Shown in pieces: positions 60,510 to 64,000 of a stretch of 64,000 nt of DNA (its first letter is position 1; each line of letters begins with the position of its first letter). The stretch lies in assembly GCA_947591785.1 (NCBI GenBank), contig CANQDK010000001.1, forward strand, positions 1-64,000, given 5' to 3'. This DNA comes from an uncultured Clostridia bacterium (GTDB lineage Bacteria; Bacillota; Clostridia; Christensenellales; UBA1242). The position numbers and the translations under genes are program-made. The notes under the pieces are model-generated. The model was given only the letters and a program-made list of their open reading frames with translations, ran no database searches and had not been told where the DNA came from.

Positions 60510-61418
60510 ATGCAGGCAAATTTTAATGGTGATTTTATTAAATGTAATGATAAGAAGGTTAAAAGTGAAACAAGAAATTTGGCATGGTATCTTTTATCAC
60601 GCAGTATTCTTTACATAATCATTTTATTTTTCGCATTATTCTTCATTTGGTATACTGCTTTTATCACCACGCATAAATTTTATGCTGTTTCAGGTGTGTC
60701 AATGATGCCAACTCTAAACTCACAAATCCCCCTTGATGAAATGGATTTAGAATCATCAAAAGACAAGTCTTATGATGGTGTTTATGTTAATTTGGTTGCA
60801 AAACCTAAAATATATGATGTTATTGTCATCAAACTTCCAAATAAAAAGGATTCAATAATTAAGCGTTTAATGGCTGTGGAAGGTGATTTGATAACTATCG
60901 CCAAGACAACTAATGGAGAGGGGCAAGATTGTTTAAGATTCTATCGCATTCCAAAAGGACAAAATCTGAGTGATGCTCAGGCGGAAGTTGTTGAAGATGG
61001 AACTTCTGGTTCTTATTCAATTTTAGAGCCAGATTCACTATGGACACATCAAAGCCAAGAATTGATAAGGCCACTAGTGTCCGAGCTTAAAATTGAAAAA
61101 AATGGAAAATCTTACAGCCATCAATATGAATACAACTTTTATGAGACTTTTTTAAAGAATTACACGCAAGAATCAAGTGAATTCTATGTTTCAGATAATG
61201 GGCTTTTGTATGTTAAAGTTCCTCAGGGCAAATTCTTTTATATGGGTGATAATCGTGCTCATAGTTCTGATGCAAGAGAAACTGACAAGGGTTTTGGAAA
61301 TAACAATTATATTGTTGGAAAAGTTGAATCTTTTGTGTTTAATTACAATTTTGCAAATAGATTGTGGGAAGTTGTGAAATATTATTTCAAAGAAATTGAT
61401 AAATTTTTTGCAAGATAG
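60510..61418 (+). CDS. lepB: Signal peptidase I (S26A)
   Basis: TM then 'SGVSMMPTL' (Ser), 'DSIIKRLMAVEGD' (Lys), 'YMGDNRAHSSDAR'. Confidence 0.92.
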   Translation: MQANFNGDFIKCNDKKVKSETRNLAWYLLSRSILYIIILFFALFFIWYTAFITTHKFYAVSGVSMMPTLNSQIPLDEMDLESSKDKSYDGVYVNLVAKPKIYDVIVIKLPNKKDSIIKRLMAVEGDLITIAKTTNGEGQDCLRFYRIPKGQNLSDAQAEVVEDGTSGSYSILEPDSLWTHQSQELIRPLVSELKIEKNGKSYSHQYEYNFYETFLKNYTQESSEFYVSDNGLLYVKVPQGKFFYMGDNRAHSSDARETDKGFGNNNYIVGKVESFVFNYNFANRLWEVVKYYFKEIDKFFAR

Positions 61419-61501
61419 TTAAAATTGTTTGGAATTTTTAATTGAATATGTTATGCTAGAAATAGCATTAAGGTGCAAAAAAGAAAAAAGGAGAATTTGA
61501 A

Positions 61502-61777
61502 ATGAACAAAGGTGAATTCGTGAAAGCAGTTGCCGAAAAAGCAAATTGCACTCAAAAAGACGCAGGAGTTGTTTTTGATGCTGTCATCGACACAATTATT
61601 TGTGTTTTGAAAAAGGGTGAAAAGATTCAAATACCTGGATTTGGCTCTTTTGAACTTGTTAAGAAAGCAGCTTCCACAAAAATCAATCCACTCACAAAGA
61701 AACCTGTTAAGGTTGCTGCTTGCAAGGTGCCAAAATTCAAGTTTGGTAAAAGTTTCAAAGCAGTTTTCAATAACTAA
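61502..61777 (+). CDS. hup: HU-family DNA-binding protein
   Basis: 'MNKGEFVKAVAEKANCTQKDAGVVFDAVIDTI...KIQIPGFGSFELVKKAASTKINPLTKKPVKV'. Confidence 0.94.
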   Translation: MNKGEFVKAVAEKANCTQKDAGVVFDAVIDTIICVLKKGEKIQIPGFGSFELVKKAASTKINPLTKKPVKVAACKVPKFKFGKSFKAVFNN

Positions 61778-61795
61778 CTTTGCACTTTCTAAAAA

Positions 61796-61827
61796 TTCAT
61801 CAACACTGTTGTGTTGGTGTTTTTTTA
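61796..61827 (+). terminator. Terminator of the HU gene
   Basis: CAACAC-TGTT-GTGTTG then GTGTTTTTTT. Confidence 0.7.
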
Positions 61828-61917
61828 TTAAATCTGAGATTTGAAAATTAGTTAATTCAAGAAAATAAAATATATTTCCGCTTTTTATTTAAATTTATAA
61901 AAATAAAAAAACACTGG

Positions 61918-62523
61918 CTAAACTCCAGTGTCTTTCAGTTCTTTTTCAAAATCTATGATGATGTAGCCTTGTGGCATTTTGCAGAGCGGACATTCTTTCC
62001 AGCCTTCTTTTTTGATTTCTGTGTGTCCACAATTTGAGCATTTCCATTCTGTGGGATTGGAACGCTTATACATTTTGTTTGATTTGTATAAATTTGCTAG
62101 ATATTTCAAAATTTGATGATGCACACTTTCGATTTGTGCAATCATATCAAAACTTTGAGCAATATCCGCAAACCCTTCATCTCGTGCTATTCTTGCAAAA
62201 CTTGGGTAAATGTTCTCTGCTTCCGAAAGTTCAATCAAACTTTCTTCCAAAAGACTTGTGGAAAGTTCTGGTGCGTCGAAGGGATAGCCCGCTTCAATTG
62301 CTATGTTTTTGACACTTCCACCGCTATATTTTATAATATAATCGTAAACCACCTTTGCATGTGCCATTTCGTTTTTTGCGAGTGTTTTCATTGTGTCTGA
62401 AAGAAATTTTTGCTGGTTCTGTAGAGCCATTTTAGACATAAACTGATAGCGTGCACCAGCTTGACATTCAGCTGCAAACGAACGTGCCAAATTTGTTTTT
62501 GTTGTGCTTTCATCAAAATTCAT
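61918..62523 (-). CDS. Rubrerythrin
   Basis: Ferritin-like 'FAAECQAGARYQFMS...NEMAHAKVVYDYI' plus rubredoxin-like 'WKCSNCGHTEIKKEGWKECPLCKMP'. Confidence 0.92.
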   Translation of the reverse strand: MNFDESTTKTNLARSFAAECQAGARYQFMSKMALQNQQKFLSDTMKTLAKNEMAHAKVVYDYIIKYSGGSVKNIAIEAGYPFDAPELSTSLLEESLIELSEAENIYPSFARIARDEGFADIAQSFDMIAQIESVHHQILKYLANLYKSNKMYKRSNPTEWKCSNCGHTEIKKEGWKECPLCKMPQGYIIIDFEKELKDTGV

Positions 62524-62664
62524 AATTTCATCTCCTTGAATTTAATATTGCCAAAAATAATATCTTTAAACATTTGCTTTTTTTATTATTTTTGTTTAAA
62601 ATAAAAATAGATTTTATTTGCTTTTGCTTAATTTATTAAAATATAATTAATAGGAGAGAGTTAA

Positions 62665-63456
62665 ATGTTTCTTGGTGATAAAGGAAAGTCCAACAAGTAT
62701 GAAAACATTAGACGAAATTATGACATTATCATAGACAATGAGAAAATGACGATACAAAAACTGTCGCAAAATCTTGGATTTTATGCGGTATTGCCTATGG
62801 GGAGAACTGTTGAAACAGAAGTTGTTTATGACACAGATAAAAAGTTGTTGACAGGTTCTGGACTTATTTTGCGTAAGAAAATAAACAAACAACGCACTTA
62901 CTTTTCTTTGGTGAGAATAAGCACATTAAAAGGGATTGAAGATAGGGAAAAGAAATCTTTTCTTGGGGAATGTGAAGAAAATGACAAGCCAAGTGATTTT
63001 CCTGTTCAAGTTGCAGATGGAATAAATGAAATTTTTAATAATCTTTTCACAGTTAATGTTGTGGATATTGTAAAACACTGCACACCATACATTCAAATCG
63101 TTAATGATGCGAATAAATATAGAATTGTGAGCGGAACTGGCTATGAAGTTGAAATTGCTTTTGAAACGCTTAAAGTGACTGACCTTCGCACGAAACGAAA
63201 GGCAGAAGTAAGAAATTTTTCTATGAAAATGGAAAGTGACCCAAATTATACGCATGAAAGAGAGCATATTTTGGATATAATAGACAGAAAATGCAAGGAA
63301 TTGTTTTTTGTCAATTTAAACAGATTTGAAATCGCAGAAAAAGCAGTCTTTGTTCCAGAACCAGAGCTTGATAAAGATGGAAAACCTATTAAGAAAAAGA
63401 GTAGAAAACAAATTGAGGCGGAACTAAAAAAGAGGGAAGAGGAAGAACAGGTGTGA
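62665..63456 (+). CDS. Uncharacterised protein, possibly CYTH/triphosphate-tunnel-like
   Basis: 'VETEVVYDTDKKLLTGSGLILRKKINKQRTYFSLVRIS' resembles a CYTH N-terminal half; weak. Confidence 0.5.
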   Translation: MFLGDKGKSNKYENIRRNYDIIIDNEKMTIQKLSQNLGFYAVLPMGRTVETEVVYDTDKKLLTGSGLILRKKINKQRTYFSLVRISTLKGIEDREKKSFLGECEENDKPSDFPVQVADGINEIFNNLFTVNVVDIVKHCTPYIQIVNDANKYRIVSGTGYEVEIAFETLKVTDLRTKRKAEVRNFSMKMESDPNYTHEREHILDIIDRKCKELFFVNLNRFEIAEKAVFVPEPELDKDGKPIKKKSRKQIEAELKKREEEEQV

Positions 63457-63473
63457 AGACATCTGTTTTTTTA
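63446..63473 (+). terminator. Rho-independent terminator
   Basis: AACAGGTGTGAAGACATCTGTTTTTTTA, overlaps the gene end. Confidence 0.65.
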
Positions 63474-63588
63474 TAGAACTTATTTAATTTGGATTTGATT
63501 TTGAAATTAGAGCATTTTAATATGAAAATTTGAGATGTTTTTAGCTGAATAAAGTCCTTATATTCAGTCCACTTGCATAACATATAAA

Positions 63589-64000
63589 ATGAAAAAGAAA
63601 AAACTTGGTTTTTGGACAAAACTTTGTTACGGAATTGGAAATTTGGGATATGGTTCAACTGGACAAACTGTCAGCAGTTTTATTATGTTTTTTGGGACAA
63701 GTGTTCTTGGACTTTCTGGAATGGTGGTTGGAACGATTATCGCCATCACATCGCTGTGGGACGGACTCTCAGACCCCGTGATAGGCTATCTTTCTGACCG
63801 TACGCAAAGCAAAGTGTTTGGGCGAAGACTTGGGCACATGCTTTTTGCATCTTTTATGCTTGCTTTGAATAATGTCCTTTTATGGTTTTGTCCACAGGGA
63901 GCAACAACACCAATTTTAGTTGTTTGGCTTTTAGGATTTTTGCTTCTCCAAGAAACATATAACACATTTTTTGCAACTCCGTATTCCGCATTATGTATTG
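63589..64000 (+). CDS. MFS transporter, GPH/MelB-like, truncated by window end
   Basis: MKKKKLGFWTKLCYGIGNLGYG...SLWDGLSDPVIGYLSDRTQSKVFGRRLGHM; open to 64000, so absent from the ORF track. Confidence 0.85.
   Translation, partial: MKKKKLGFWTKLCYGIGNLGYGSTGQTVSSFIMFFGTSVLGLSGMVVGTIIAITSLWDGLSDPVIGYLSDRTQSKVFGRRLGHMLFASFMLALNNVLLWFCPQGATTPILVVWLLGFLLLQETYNTFFATPYSALCI

Overview
A 64 kb window from a low-GC, Firmicutes/Clostridia-like chromosome using the standard bacterial code (many genes end in TGA). It is mostly core and housekeeping content: tRNA operon, comEC-holA, metG, hisS, helD-like, gyrB/gyrA, glnS, sigH-rlmB-mrnC-ychF, secA, sdaA, rpsF-ssb-rpsR-rpmE, prmC-prfA, queH, lepB, HU and rubrerythrin. 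I saw no phage, transposase, integrase, CRISPR array or recognisable defence island. The strongest candidate for undescribed biology is a translationally coupled pair at 16.1-24.7 kb: a 316-aa membrane-anchored protein followed by a 2550-aa membrane-anchored, beta-rich repeat protein. It ends in a perfect 19-bp hairpin terminator. Other orphan scaffold-like proteins are a ~989-aa single-TM protein (9.9-12.9 kb) and a 1108-aa protein with three N-terminal repeats and a His/Glu tract (44.9-48.2 kb). Other points of interest: a standalone Spo0A effector domain, MazG-like and deoxyribosyltransferase-like genes between gyrB and gyrA, a galE 3' fragment missing from the ORF track, a DnaA-box cluster, a DUF1385-PrmC fusion, three consecutive perfect hairpins inside a tRNA operon, a possibly leaderless queH and iteron-like repeats after sdaA. 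All family calls are made by eye from motifs; no database search was run.
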